Positions 17,975 through 29,012 of a DNA stretch of 64,000 nt are shown here, in pieces. Below the pieces are notes generated by a model. That model did no database searches and was not told where the DNA came from. It saw nothing but the letters and a program-made list of their open reading frames with translations. The stretch is from Streptomyces sp. SA15 (GTDB lineage: Bacteria > Actinomycetota > Actinomycetes > Streptomycetales > Streptomycetaceae). A program made the position numbers and the translations under genes. The stretch's first letter is position 1, and every line of letters starts with the position of its first letter. Location: positions 1 to 64,000 of the forward strand of contig NZ_NTGE01000216.1 in the NCBI RefSeq assembly GCF_002291145.1, in the 5' to 3' direction.

Positions 17975-18157
17975 GGAAGATAGGCGTCCGCCCGGAAGAT
18001 TCACGTACCGGGAGCCGCCGGAGACCAGAGTACCGGGTCACCCCCGGGATCTCGCAAAAAGATTGGGGGTCCCCGTGGACGACCACTCTCCGTAAGATGC
18101 TCGGCGTGGTTCGCTACAGCGAACCACAGCATTTTGGGGAAGCGATGGGGAGACGCA

Positions 18158-18706
18158 ATGGACGCCGCACAGCAGGAAGCCACCGCAAGAGCGCGGGAAC
18201 TGCAGCGGAATTGGTACGGGGAGCCGTTGGGGGCGCTCTTCCGTAAGCTCATTGACGATCTTGGTCTCAACCAGGCTCGTCTTGCGGGGGTACTGGGATT
18301 GTCCGCACCGATGCTGTCGCAGCTGATGAGTGGTCAGCGGGCGAAGATCGGAAATCCCGCCGTGGTCCAGCGGGTGCAACTGCTCCAGGACTTGGCGGGC
18401 CAGGTCGCGGACGGCAGTGTCAGTGCCGCCGAGGCGACCGAGCGCATGGAGGAGATCAAGAAGTCGCAAGGGGGCTCGGTGCTCAGCAACACCACACAGA
18501 CGACGAGCAGTTCGGGAGCGCCCACGGTCAAACGGGTGGTCCGCGAGATCCAGTCACTGCTGCGCTCGGTGGCGGCCGCCGGAGACATCATTGATGCCGC
18601 GGACACCCTCGCCCCGAGCCATCCGGAACTGGCAGAGTTCCTCCGGGTGTACGGCGCCGGCCGCACCTCCGACGCCGTCGCGCACTACCAGTCCCACCAG
18701 AGCTGA
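18158..18706 (+). CDS. Helix-turn-helix (XRE-like) DNA-binding protein
   Basis: A 182-residue protein. Residues about 20-65 form a helix-turn-helix: LGALFRKLIDDLGLNQARLA, then GVLGLSAPMLSQLMSGQRAKIGNP. The rest is helical, with a Ser/Thr-rich linker (about 105-125) and a C-terminal SLLRSVAAAGDIIDAADTL segment. The start is ATG 18158 with GGGGAGA 5-6 bp upstream; the frame is open to 18134 but without a ribosome site. It is followed 193 bp later by an orphan membrane kinase on the same strand. Its targets are unknown. Confidence 0.85.
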   Translation: MDAAQQEATARARELQRNWYGEPLGALFRKLIDDLGLNQARLAGVLGLSAPMLSQLMSGQRAKIGNPAVVQRVQLLQDLAGQVADGSVSAAEATERMEEIKKSQGGSVLSNTTQTTSSSGAPTVKRVVREIQSLLRSVAAAGDIIDAADTLAPSHPELAEFLRVYGAGRTSDAVAHYQSHQS

Positions 18707-18899
18707 ACCCGGCGGCCCGGTCGCCGAAGGGGGTTCGGCAGCCGGGCCGACGGCCGAGGGAGCGCGAGGGGGTCGCGCCACTCGCCGGGACGGACATGCG
18801 GGGGTGTGTCCGCTCACCGATGAGGGCGCGGAGGGGTCGTATCGCTCATCGCGGGGGAAGCAAGGGGGGTAACCGAAGGGGGAGGAGCGAAGGACAGCC

Positions 18900-20645
<1,746 letters not shown>

Positions 20646-20749
20646 CCGCCCCCGGCCGCACGCCAAGCCGCACATCAAACGGCGAACAAGACCGACGGCC
20701 CGACCGCTCGCCCACCCGCTCAGACAGCCACCCGCTCAGGTACCCGCCC

Positions 20750-22111
20750 TCAGGCCCTGACCCGCCGCCGCCCCAACGCCGTCCACGCTCCAAGCACCAC
20801 CAGGAGCACAGTCCCCGCGCCGATTCCGCCCGCGGCGATCACCTTCATCGAGCCGTCACCGCCGCCCCCCGCGACCGCCCCGCTCTCCGCGGCGGCCGTC
20901 CCGCCCTCCTCGGCCGCTTCCCGTTCCTGCGCCGTGACCTGGAAGACGTCCCGCGGCTTGGACTGACCCTCGTACCCGGGACCGGACTGCGCCGCGCCCT
21001 CCACCCGCACACGCAGCGTCAGTCCGAACGGCCCGTCGCCGAACTCGTCGGCCACGCGCTGCGCGAGATGCACGACGAGGTAGTAGGAGCCGGCGAAGCG
21101 CATGCCGCTGACCTTGTCGGACACGGCATGGCGGTTGCGATATGCGACCGGCGGCAGCGGTGGGAGGGCGGCTGATCTCTGGCTGCCGTCGTAGGCGACG
21201 CCCGCGTCGTCGACGTAGCCGCGCACGGGGTTGTAGAGGGACATCGCCAGGGCGCTGGGGACGAAGCCGTCGTCGCTGCTCGTGCTGCCCAGATCCGCGG
21301 TGGCGTTGAGTTGTCGGCCCCAGTCCACGGGCACCTCGTAGAAGAGCGTCTGTCCGGGCCGGATGTCGGAGCGCCAGACGCCTTGCCCGACGGTCGTCGC
21401 CGTGTCGAAGCCCGCGCCGCCCGGGCGGCTCTCGGGTTCGCCGGTGAGGGGCTCGGGAGAGGCGGAGTTCCAGACCTCGGGCGCGCTCGTCGCGCCGCTC
21501 TGCTTCGCCGGCGGCTCCGACACGGGAGCCAGTTCCAGGTCCCAGGTGTCCGCCGGGGAGTCGTCCCTCTGGACGCGCTCGACGACGACGAAGTACGTGC
21601 CGGAGCCCTGGCACAGGGCCCCGTCGGGCGATGCCTCGCGTACTCCGAGCGCCGTGATGGGACGGGGACTGCGTCCGGCGCCGATACTGGCGGTGTCCCG
21701 AGAGCAGAAGTGGCTGTTGGCGTCCTGGATCGAGACCCTGATGCTGACGCCGTCGGTGGCGGAGAGGGTCGTACCCGCGCGCGGGACGGCCGTGGTGGCG
21801 ACGTACACGGTCGACGTGGCGTCGAGTTCGAGGCGGTAGTAGAGCTTGCCGTCGGCGGGGAGAGAGCTGCGGTAGGTCGCGCCGGGCTCCAGGCCTTTGG
21901 CGTCCGTGGTGCTCGTGGCGCCCGTGACCGACCGGGCGTCCGCGGCGAAGGCGTAGGAGTTCGGTGTGTCGGCCGCCCACGCCGACGGGGCGATCAGTGT
22001 CGTCGCCGTACACAAGGACAGGGCCATGCCCGCGGCGGCCACGCGTGCGTGCGCCGACGGACGACCGCTTCGTGCCCCTGTGCGCCACCCCGCCGTACGC
22101 CGCCCCATCAC
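20750..22111 (-). CDS. Exported membrane-anchored protein of unknown function
   Basis: A 453-residue protein with a signal peptide (about residues 20-47, VAAAGMALSLCTATTLIAPSAWA, cleavage after AWA) and a C-terminal span (about 425-447, VIAAGGIGAGTVLLVVLGAW) followed by RRRVRA. This is a cell-surface topology with most of the protein outside. Two similar extracellular segments are visible (RSSLPADGKLYYRLELDATSTVYVATTA near residue 80, RSDIRPGQTLFYEVPVDWGRQLNATADL near residue 250), so it may carry a duplicated beta-type domain. I do not recognise the family. It converges on the kinase gene, 104 bp away. Confidence 0.8.
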   Translation of the reverse strand: MMGRRTAGWRTGARSGRPSAHARVAAAGMALSLCTATTLIAPSAWAADTPNSYAFAADARSVTGATSTTDAKGLEPGATYRSSLPADGKLYYRLELDATSTVYVATTAVPRAGTTLSATDGVSIRVSIQDANSHFCSRDTASIGAGRSPRPITALGVREASPDGALCQGSGTYFVVVERVQRDDSPADTWDLELAPVSEPPAKQSGATSAPEVWNSASPEPLTGEPESRPGGAGFDTATTVGQGVWRSDIRPGQTLFYEVPVDWGRQLNATADLGSTSSDDGFVPSALAMSLYNPVRGYVDDAGVAYDGSQRSAALPPLPPVAYRNRHAVSDKVSGMRFAGSYYLVVHLAQRVADEFGDGPFGLTLRVRVEGAAQSGPGYEGQSKPRDVFQVTAQEREAAEEGGTAAAESGAVAGGGGDGSMKVIAAGGIGAGTVLLVVLGAWTALGRRRVRA

Positions 22112-22245
22112 GCGCCACCCCTCATCGCCGGACCGTGGGACCGTGGCCCATCCTGCCCCGCCGGGGCGCGCGCCATCCGCGTAATCCGTACGAGCGTCCG
22201 AAACTCCCGGTTCCGGATGCCCCGGCGCGGGACCCGCGACACAAA

Positions 22246-22274
22246 ACCCCGACCGCGAGGGCGGCCGGGGTCTG
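22246..22274 (-). terminator. Terminator after the DLW-39 gene
   Basis: accccgaccgc pairs with gcggccggggt across gagg. On the minus strand it is followed by TTTTG. Confidence 0.7.
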
Positions 22275-22295
22275 TTCAGAACCGGATCTCGGGAC

Positions 22296-22424
22296 TCACG
22301 AACCCGTGGGCACGGAGTCAGTCGCCTCCGTCCACAGATCCTGCTCGGCGCGATCCGCCTGGATCTGGCGGTACACGAGGAGCCCGCCGATGGCGGCCAG
22401 TGCGACCAGGAGAAGCTTCTTCAC
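22296..22424 (-). CDS. DLW-39 family small membrane protein
   Basis: A 42-residue protein: KKLLLVALAAIGGLLVYRQI (one span), then QADRAEQDLWTEATDSV. The conserved Asp-Leu-Trp near residue 29 gives the actinobacterial DLW-39 family its name; the function is unknown. The start is GTG 22424, with GAGGTCGCGCG upstream. A TATAGT -10-like element lies on the minus strand at 22475-22470, about 45 bp ahead. Confidence 0.82.
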   Translation of the reverse strand: MKKLLLVALAAIGGLLVYRQIQADRAEQDLWTEATDSVPTGS

Positions 22425-22761
22425 CGCGCGACCTCGTCTTTCCTTGACGTAGGGGACCTCTGGCGCCCGACTATACACACCGACCGAGACCGATCGGTGA
22501 CCTGAGCCGGGCCCCAACTCCCGTCCGGAACGCCCCAGTAGAAGCGGACGACAGCGCTCCGATCAGAGGGTGATCACACGCCCACGGACGGTTACTTTTA
22601 TCGCTTTCGTCCTACATTCATCCATTTTGTCCCCTCTTACATCCATCCGAGTGGTGTTGATCTGAAGAGCGACGCGCCACGGGCGTCGGTCCACCACTTC
22701 GCGGCCCTCATACACATCATGAGGAAAGTACGCAAATCGCCCGACCCGAAAGTGAGGGGCC
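22425..22761. other. Divergent intergenic region with locally A+T-rich direct repeat
   Basis: It holds the DLW-39 promoter (TATAGT at 22475-22470, minus) and the region ahead of the 22762 gene. ctacattcatcc (22612-22623) and ttacatccatcc (22637-22648) are near-identical and spaced 25 bp start to start, so they could be a regulator binding pair. No gene is seen. Confidence 0.45.
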
Positions 22762-23118
22762 ATGGCCCAGAACAAGGTCATGAAGCTGTGGACCGCCATC
22801 GTCACCGCCTTCCTCGCGCTGTGTACAGCGCTCGGACTCGTCACAACGACCGCCGCCGCGGCCGTACCCCAGACCGAGCCGACGCGCAACAGCACGACGC
22901 AGGAGGCGGCACCGCCGCCGGCCCCCTGGGCGTACACCAGGGCCCTGCCCCCCACGATGAAACAGCGCATCCGCGCCGAGGCCCACGGGAAGACCCCGAC
23001 CTGCCGCCACCGCATCCTCGCGGACGTGAACTCGATCGCCCTGGCCACCGAGCCCTGCACCGACCCGAGCACGGCGCCGGTCGGGCCAGCCATTTCTCTC
23101 CAGCGCCTCCTGAGCTGA
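22762..23118 (+). CDS. Small exported protein (DUF6344-like)
   Basis: A 118-residue protein with a signal peptide or N-terminal anchor (KLWTAIVTAFLALCTALGLVTTTAAAAV, about residues 8-35), then a Pro/Thr-rich segment, then a short conserved-looking part with two Cys (TCRHRILADVNSIALATEPC). Size and N-terminus resemble Streptomyces DUF6344 proteins; this assignment is from memory and uncertain. The start is ATG with GTGAGGGG upstream. It is followed by tandem terminators that probably serve tRNA-Ile from the other strand as well. Confidence 0.65.
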   Translation: MAQNKVMKLWTAIVTAFLALCTALGLVTTTAAAAVPQTEPTRNSTTQEAAPPPAPWAYTRALPPTMKQRIRAEAHGKTPTCRHRILADVNSIALATEPCTDPSTAPVGPAISLQRLLS

Positions 23119-23215
23119 CAGCGCCCTGCACGGCACCTCACGTGCCGTCTCTCACATCCACGACGTAGCGGCGAACTTGCGTACAGCGCCACATACGAAG
23201 ACAGCAAAGACGACG

Positions 23216-23300
23216 AAGGCCCCCAACCGCAATCGGTTGGGGGCCTTCTGTCAACCCTTGATGTCAAAGACCCCCAACCATGATCGGTTGGGGGTCTTTT
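23216..23300. terminator. Two tandem bidirectional terminators
   Basis: The first stem is aaggcccccaacc (23216-23228) with ggttgggggcctt. The second is agacccccaacc (from 23269) with ggttgggggtct ending in tttt. The two share the cccccaacc/ggttggggg core, suggesting duplication. They separate the plus-strand gene at 22762 from the minus-strand tRNA-Ile. Confidence 0.85.
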
Positions 23301-23306
23301 CGCTGG

Positions 23307-23380
23307 TGGGGCTAACAGGATTTGAACCTGTGGCCTCATCCTTATCAGGGATGCGCTCTAACCAACTGAGCTATAGCCCC
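23307..23380 (-). tRNA. ileT: tRNA-Ile (anticodon GAT)
   Basis: The minus strand gives a 74-nt cloverleaf. The acceptor GGGGCTA pairs with TAGCCCC, the D arm has AGCTCAGTTGGTTAGAGC, and the anticodon loop CTGATAA carries GAT. The T arm has GGTTCAAAT and the discriminator is A. tRNA-Ile and tRNA-Ala near gyrA is the usual actinobacterial pattern, though here they are 5.3 kb apart. Confidence 0.97.
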
Positions 23381-23492
23381 GCCGCGCTCTGCGGTGTGTG
23401 TCCCGCGCGCTGACTCCTGAAGATTAGCGCACGACGTGGGCAGTCCCAAAATCGGTTGTCAGGGGGTCCTCAAGAGGCGCGGAGAAGCGCGT

Positions 23493-24296
23493 TCACTCGT
23501 CCTCGGCGAGCGTCAGCTCGATGCCGCCGACGAAGCCGGCGGAGAGGTTGTAGATGAACGCACCGAGGGTCGCGAGGGCGGTCGCGAGGACGACGTCGAT
23601 GACCGCGATGATCGTCGTGAACATCAGGACGTTCGGGAGCGACAGGAACGACTGGAGGTCGAAGCCGTTCGACTCGTTCGAGCCGGTCGCCTCGGAGATC
23701 GTGCCGCCGACGGTTGAGAAGACGCCCATCGCGTCCATGACCATCCACAGCACGGCAGCCGCCACGATCGTACAGATGCCCAGCGCGATGGAGAGCAGGA
23801 AGCTGACCTTCATCACCGACCATGGGTCGGCCTTCGCCACGCGCAGCCGGGCCTTGCGGGTGCGGGGCGTGGTGCGCGCGCCGGTGCGGGGCCGGCGTAC
23901 GGCACCCGCGGGCTGCGACGGGTAGGCCTGCGGCGGGTGGTAGGGCCCGGCGGGCTGCTGCGGCTGCCGCTCCCCCGGAAGCGGGGAACGGGCCTCGGGC
24001 GGCGCCGACTGGGCCGACGGCTGCGGCTGGGCGCCCGGAGCGGCCTGGGCCGTAGTCCGGCCCGCGCCGGTGGCGGGCCGTTCGGCCTGCGGACCTCGGG
24101 TGTCCGTCACAGTTCCCCCCTGGGATCCATGCGTGTCGGGCGAGTGCGACTCGGTCGCGTTCGGCTTGATCGCCTGCAGGTTGGTCGTGTGCGAGTCTGT
24201 CGCTTGCGCGGCGGAGCCACGGCCGCCGCCGTTCGATTCCTTACCGGCAGAGGTACCGGTCGACCCGACCGAACCGGCGCCCGTGGCTCCGCTCAC
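23493..24296 (-). CDS. DUF3566 family membrane protein
   Basis: A 267-residue protein. The first ~150 residues are low-complexity (Gly/Ser/Thr, then Pro/Gln/Ala-rich) and likely disordered. The C-terminal ~115 residues are the DUF3566 domain: LRVAKADPWSVMKVSF, one span (about residues 165-190), an extracellular region, and a second span (MFTTIIAVIDVVLATALATLGAFIYN) before FVGGIELTLAED. This gene follows gyrA by 18 bp on the same strand, its standard place in actinobacteria, so co-transcription with gyrBA is likely. The role is unknown. Confidence 0.9.
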   Translation of the reverse strand: MSGATGAGSVGSTGTSAGKESNGGGRGSAAQATDSHTTNLQAIKPNATESHSPDTHGSQGGTVTDTRGPQAERPATGAGRTTAQAAPGAQPQPSAQSAPPEARSPLPGERQPQQPAGPYHPPQAYPSQPAGAVRRPRTGARTTPRTRKARLRVAKADPWSVMKVSFLLSIALGICTIVAAAVLWMVMDAMGVFSTVGGTISEATGSNESNGFDLQSFLSLPNVLMFTTIIAVIDVVLATALATLGAFIYNLSAGFVGGIELTLAEDE

Positions 24297-24314
24297 GATG
24301 ACTCTCTCCTCGTG

Positions 24315-26909
24315 CTACTCGTCCGAGGGCGCCTCACCCTCGTCCGTGCCGGTGGTCGGGGTGTCTTCGGCGGTCTCGTCGACGGCGATGTCGCCGTCGA
24401 CCTCCTCCGCCTCGCGCCCCGCCTCGGCGTTACGGGCGATGCCGACCACGGCATCGCGCTTGCCCAAGTTGATCAGTTGAACGCCCATGGTGTCACGGCC
24501 CGTCTCCCTGATCTCGTTGACTCGCGTACGAATCACACCGCCGGACAGCGTGATGGCGAGGATCTCGTCGGTCTCCTCGACCACCAGCGCACCGACGAGC
24601 GATCCACGATCCTCAACGATCTTGGCGGCCTTGATGCCGAGGCCGCCGCGTCCTTGAACGCGGTACTCGTCGACGGCGGTCCGCTTCGCGTACCCACCGT
24701 CCGTAGCAGTGAACACGAACGTACCGGGTCGAACAACATTCATCGAGAGGAGCTCGTCGCCCTCGCGGAAGCTCATGCCCTTGACGCCCGAGGTCGCACG
24801 GCCCATGGGCCGCAGGGTGTCGTCGGTGGCGGTGAACCTGATCGACTGCGCCTTCTTGCTGATCAGAAGCAGATCGTCATCGGGTGAGACGAGTTCGGCT
24901 CCGATCAGTTCATCGTCGGAACCGTCCGCCGTTTCCCGGAGATTGATCGCGATGACGCCACCGGAACGCGGCGAATCGTAATCCTTCAGAGGCGTCTTCT
25001 TCACCAGACCGCCCTTGGTGGCCAGCACCAGGTACGGCGCCGCCTCGTAGTCGCGAATGGCGAGGATCTCGGCGATCGCCTCGTCCGGCTGGAACGCCAG
25101 CAGGTTCGCGACGTGCTGTCCACGCGCGTCACGCCCGGCGTCGGGCAGCTCGTACGCCTTCGCCCGGTAGACACGGCCCTTGTTGGTGAAGAACAGCAGC
25201 CAGTGGTGCGTGGTCGACACGAAGAAGTGGTCGACGATGTCGTCTTCCTTGAGCTTCGCGCCGCGTACGCCCTTGCCGCCGCGCTTCTGCGCCCGGTAGT
25301 CGTCCGTCTTGGTGCGCTTGACGTAGCCGCCGCGTGTGACGGTGACGACGATGTCCTCCTCGGCGATCAGGTCCTCGATGGACATGTCGCCGTCGTAGGG
25401 CACCAGCATGGTCTTGCGGTCGTCGCCGTACTTCTCGACGATCGCGGCCAGTTCCTCGCTGACGATGCCGCGCTGGCGGATGGGCGAGGCGAGGATCTCG
25501 TTGTACTCGGTGATCTTCGCCTGGAGTTCGTCGTGCTCCTGGACGATCTTCCGGCGCTCCAGGGCGGCCAGGCGCCGCAGCTGCATCTCGAGGATCGCGT
25601 TGGCCTGGATCTCGTCGATCTCCAGCAGGCCCATCAGGCCCGTGCGCGCGATGTCGACGGTGTCACTGCGCCGGATCAGCGCGATGACCTCGTCGATGGC
25701 GTCCAAGGCCTTCAGCAGACCGCGCAGGATGTGGGCGCGCTCCTCGGCCTTGCGCAGGCGGAAGCGCGTACGGCGGACGATGACCTCGATCTGGTGCGTC
25801 ACCCAGTGGCGGATGAACGCGTCCAGGGACAGGGTGCGCGGCACGCCGTCGACGAGCGCCAGCATGTTCGCGCCGAAGTTCGTCTGCAGGTCGGTGTGCT
25901 TGTAGAGGTTGTTCAGTACGACCTTGGCGACCGCGTCCCTCTTCAGGACGATGACCAGACGCTGGCCGGTACGGGACGACGTCTCGTCACGGACGTCCGC
26001 GATGCCGCCGATCTTGCCGTCCTTCACCAGGTCGGCGATCTTCTGCGCGAGGTTGTCCGGGTTGACCTGGTAGGGCAGCTCCGTGACCACCAGGCACTGG
26101 CGGTTCTGGATCTCCTCGACCTCGACGACCGCGCGCATGGTGATGGAGCCGCGGCCCGTGCGGTAGGCCTCCTCGATCCCCTTACGGCCCACCACAAGGG
26201 CGCCCGTCGGGAAATCGGGGCCCTTGATGCGCTCGATCAGGGCGTCCAGGAGCTCCTCGTGCGAGGCCTCCGGGTTCTCCAGGTACCACTGGGCGCCGGC
26301 CGCGACCTCGCGCAGGTTGTGCGGCGGGATATTGGTCGCCATGCCGACCGCGATACCGGCCGAGCCGTTGATCAGCAGGTTCGGGAAGCGGGCCGGCAGG
26401 ACGGTCGGCTCCTGGGAGCGGCCGTCGTAGTTGTCCGTGAAGTCGACGGTCTCCTCGTCGATGTCACGGACCATCTCCATCGACAGCGGCGCCATCTTGC
26501 ACTCGGTGTAGCGCATGGCCGCCGCCGGGTCGTTGCCCGGAGAGCCGAAGTTGCCGTTCGAGTCGACCAGCGGCATCCGCATCGACCACGTCTGCGCGAG
26601 GCGGACCAGCGCGTCGTAGATCGAGGAGTCGCCGTGCGGGTGGTAGTTGCCCATGACGTCGCCGACGACCCGGGCGCACTTGTAGAAGCCGCGCTCGGGG
26701 CGGTAGCCGCCGTCGTACATGGCGTACAGGACGCGGCGGTGGACGGGCTTGAGACCGTCCCGCACGTCCGGCAGCGCTCGCGAGACGATGACGGACATCG
26801 CGTAGTCGAGGTACGAGCGCTGCATCTCCGTCTCGAGCCCGACGGGCTCGACACGCTGGGCGATGGCGCTGCCTTCTTCAGGCGTGAAGGGGATGTTCTC
26901 GTCGGTCAT
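24315..26909 (-). CDS. gyrA: DNA gyrase subunit A
   Basis: An 864-residue subunit that breaks and rejoins DNA in the A2B2 gyrase. The catalytic Tyr is Y134 in AAMRYTECKM. The quinolone-determining region reads HPHGDSSIYDALVRLAQ, with S95 and D99 at the positions equivalent to E. coli S83 and D87, the usual susceptible residues. The GyrA box QKRGGKG needed for DNA wrapping is present around residue 540, and the six-bladed C-terminal domain follows. The tail is acidic. It starts at ATG, 42 bp after gyrB. Confidence 0.98.
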   Translation of the reverse strand: MTDENIPFTPEEGSAIAQRVEPVGLETEMQRSYLDYAMSVIVSRALPDVRDGLKPVHRRVLYAMYDGGYRPERGFYKCARVVGDVMGNYHPHGDSSIYDALVRLAQTWSMRMPLVDSNGNFGSPGNDPAAAMRYTECKMAPLSMEMVRDIDEETVDFTDNYDGRSQEPTVLPARFPNLLINGSAGIAVGMATNIPPHNLREVAAGAQWYLENPEASHEELLDALIERIKGPDFPTGALVVGRKGIEEAYRTGRGSITMRAVVEVEEIQNRQCLVVTELPYQVNPDNLAQKIADLVKDGKIGGIADVRDETSSRTGQRLVIVLKRDAVAKVVLNNLYKHTDLQTNFGANMLALVDGVPRTLSLDAFIRHWVTHQIEVIVRRTRFRLRKAEERAHILRGLLKALDAIDEVIALIRRSDTVDIARTGLMGLLEIDEIQANAILEMQLRRLAALERRKIVQEHDELQAKITEYNEILASPIRQRGIVSEELAAIVEKYGDDRKTMLVPYDGDMSIEDLIAEEDIVVTVTRGGYVKRTKTDDYRAQKRGGKGVRGAKLKEDDIVDHFFVSTTHHWLLFFTNKGRVYRAKAYELPDAGRDARGQHVANLLAFQPDEAIAEILAIRDYEAAPYLVLATKGGLVKKTPLKDYDSPRSGGVIAINLRETADGSDDELIGAELVSPDDDLLLISKKAQSIRFTATDDTLRPMGRATSGVKGMSFREGDELLSMNVVRPGTFVFTATDGGYAKRTAVDEYRVQGRGGLGIKAAKIVEDRGSLVGALVVEETDEILAITLSGGVIRTRVNEIRETGRDTMGVQLINLGKRDAVVGIARNAEAGREAEEVDGDIAVDETAEDTPTTGTDEGEAPSDE

Positions 26910-26951
26910 TGCTGGTGAAGATCCTTCCTGGCGCGGTCAGCTGAGACCGAC

Positions 26952-29012
26952 TCAGATGTCGAGGAAGCGGACGTCCTTGGCGTTGCGCTGGATGAACTGG
27001 CGGCGCGCCTCGACGTCCTCGCCCATGAGGACCGAGAACAGGTCGTCGGCCTGGGCGGCGTCGTCGAGGGTGACCTGGCCGAGCACCCGGTGCTCCTGGT
27101 CCATCGTGGTGATGCGCAGCTCCTCGGCGTTCATCTCGCCGAGACCCTTGAAGCGCTGGATCGAGTCCTCCCGGATCCGCTTGCCGCGCTGGCGGCCCAG
27201 CTCGATCAGGGCGTCGCGCTCGCGGTCGGAGTACGCGTACTCGGCGTCCTCCCGGCCCCACTTGATCTTGTAGAGCGGGGGACGGGAGAGGAACACGTGC
27301 CCGGCCTCGACCAGCGGCCGCATGAAGCGGAACAGGAAGGTCAGCAGCAGGGTGTTGATGTGCTGACCGTCGACGTCGGCGTCCGCCATCAGGATGATCT
27401 TGTGATAGCGCAGCCTCTCGATGTCGAAGTCCTCGTGGACTCCGGTACCGAAGGCGGAGATCAGCGCCTGGATCTCCTGGTTCTGCAGGATCTTGTCGAT
27501 CCGCGCCTTCTCCACGTTGAGGATCTTGCCGCGGATCGGGAGGATCGCCTGGTACTCCGGGTTGCGGCCGGACTTGGCCGAGCCGCCGGCGGAGTCACCC
27601 TCGACGATGAAGATCTCGCACTTGATGGGGTCGTTCGACTGGCAGTCGGAGAGCTTGCCGGGCAGGGACGCGGTCTCCAGCAGGCCCTTACGGCGGGTCA
27701 GGTCCCGGGCCTTGCGGGCCGCCACGCGCGCGGTGGCCGCCTGGATGCCCTTGCGGACGATGTCCGCGGCCTCGTTCGGGTTGCGGTCCAGCCAGTCGTT
27801 GAGGTGTTCGTAGACGGCCTTCTGGACGAAGGTCTTCGCCTCCGTGTTGCCCAGCTTGGTCTTCGTCTGGCCCTCGAACTGCGGCTCGCTGAGCTTCACC
27901 GAGATGATCGCGGTCAGACCCTCGCGGATATCGTCACCCGTGAGGTTGTCGTCCTTCTCACGCAGCAGCTTCTTGTCGCGCGCGTACTTGTTGATCAGGT
28001 TGGTGAGCGCCGCACGGAAGCCCTCTTCGTGCGTACCGCCCTCGTGCGTGTGGATGATGTTGGCGAAGGAGTACACGCCCTCGCTGTAACCGCTGTTCCA
28101 CTGCATCGCGACTTCGAGGGAGAGGCTCTTGTCCTTGTCCTCGGCCTCGAGGTCGATCACCGACGGGTGCACCGCGTCTCCCTTGCGGGAGTTGAGGTAC
28201 TTCACGAAGTCGACGATGCCGCCCTCGTAGTGGTACGTGACCGTCTTGACCTCGGCGGTTTCGTCCGCGCCCGCCTCGTCCGCCCCGGAGGTGGCCTTCG
28301 CCGACTCGCGCTCGTCAGTGAGTTTGATCGTCAAACCCTTGTTGAGGAACGCCATCTCCTGGAAGCGCCGCGAGAGCGTCTCGAAGGAGTAGTCCGTGGT
28401 CTCGAAGATGTCACCGTCGGCCCAGAAGGTGACCGATGTGCCGGTCTCTTCGGTGGCCTCGTGCTGCACGAGCGGCGCCGTGGGGACGCCCATCTTGTAG
28501 TCCTGCGTCCAGCGGTGGCCGTCGGTCTTGACTTCGACGGCGACCTTCGAGGACAGCGCGTTCACCACGGAGACGCCCACGCCGTGCAGACCACCGGAGA
28601 CCGCGTAGCCGCCGCCGCCGAACTTGCCGCCCGCGTGCAGCACGGTCAGCACGACCTCGAGGGCAGGCTTGCCCTCGGAGGCGACGATGCCCACCGGGAT
28701 GCCACGGCCGTTGTCCACGACGCGGACGCCGCCGTCGGCGAGGATCGTCACTTCGATGGTGTCCGCGTGGCCGGCCAGCGCCTCGTCGACGGAGTTGTCG
28801 ACGACCTCGTACACGAGGTGGTGGAGTCCTCGCTCACCGGTCGAGCCGATGTACATACCGGGTCGCTTGCGGACCGCGTCCAGACCCTCGAGGACGGTGA
28901 TGGCGCTGGCGTCGTACGAGGCCGTTACCTCGCCGTTGGAGGTTTCGGCCTCGCCGTTCGCGCCGGCGTCGGTGGACGGGATGTTCTCGTTGGGGTTGCC
29001 GGAATCGGCCAC
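26952..29012 (-). CDS. gyrB: DNA gyrase subunit B
   Basis: A 686-residue ATPase subunit. GHKL ATPase motifs (VDNSVDEALAGH, DNGRGIPVG, GLHGVGVSVVNALS) are followed by the transducer domain and the TOPRIM domain (EGDSAGGSAKSGRNPEYQ, DADVDGQHI). The start is GTG 29012 with AGAAAGGG upstream, giving the length usual for Streptomyces GyrB. The frame is open to 29243 but that part is not gyrase-like. An acidic insertion (SAKATSGADEAGADETAE) is typical of the genus. Confidence 0.98.
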   Translation of the reverse strand: MADSGNPNENIPSTDAGANGEAETSNGEVTASYDASAITVLEGLDAVRKRPGMYIGSTGERGLHHLVYEVVDNSVDEALAGHADTIEVTILADGGVRVVDNGRGIPVGIVASEGKPALEVVLTVLHAGGKFGGGGYAVSGGLHGVGVSVVNALSSKVAVEVKTDGHRWTQDYKMGVPTAPLVQHEATEETGTSVTFWADGDIFETTDYSFETLSRRFQEMAFLNKGLTIKLTDERESAKATSGADEAGADETAEVKTVTYHYEGGIVDFVKYLNSRKGDAVHPSVIDLEAEDKDKSLSLEVAMQWNSGYSEGVYSFANIIHTHEGGTHEEGFRAALTNLINKYARDKKLLREKDDNLTGDDIREGLTAIISVKLSEPQFEGQTKTKLGNTEAKTFVQKAVYEHLNDWLDRNPNEAADIVRKGIQAATARVAARKARDLTRRKGLLETASLPGKLSDCQSNDPIKCEIFIVEGDSAGGSAKSGRNPEYQAILPIRGKILNVEKARIDKILQNQEIQALISAFGTGVHEDFDIERLRYHKIILMADADVDGQHINTLLLTFLFRFMRPLVEAGHVFLSRPPLYKIKWGREDAEYAYSDRERDALIELGRQRGKRIREDSIQRFKGLGEMNAEELRITTMDQEHRVLGQVTLDDAAQADDLFSVLMGEDVEARRQFIQRNAKDVRFLDI

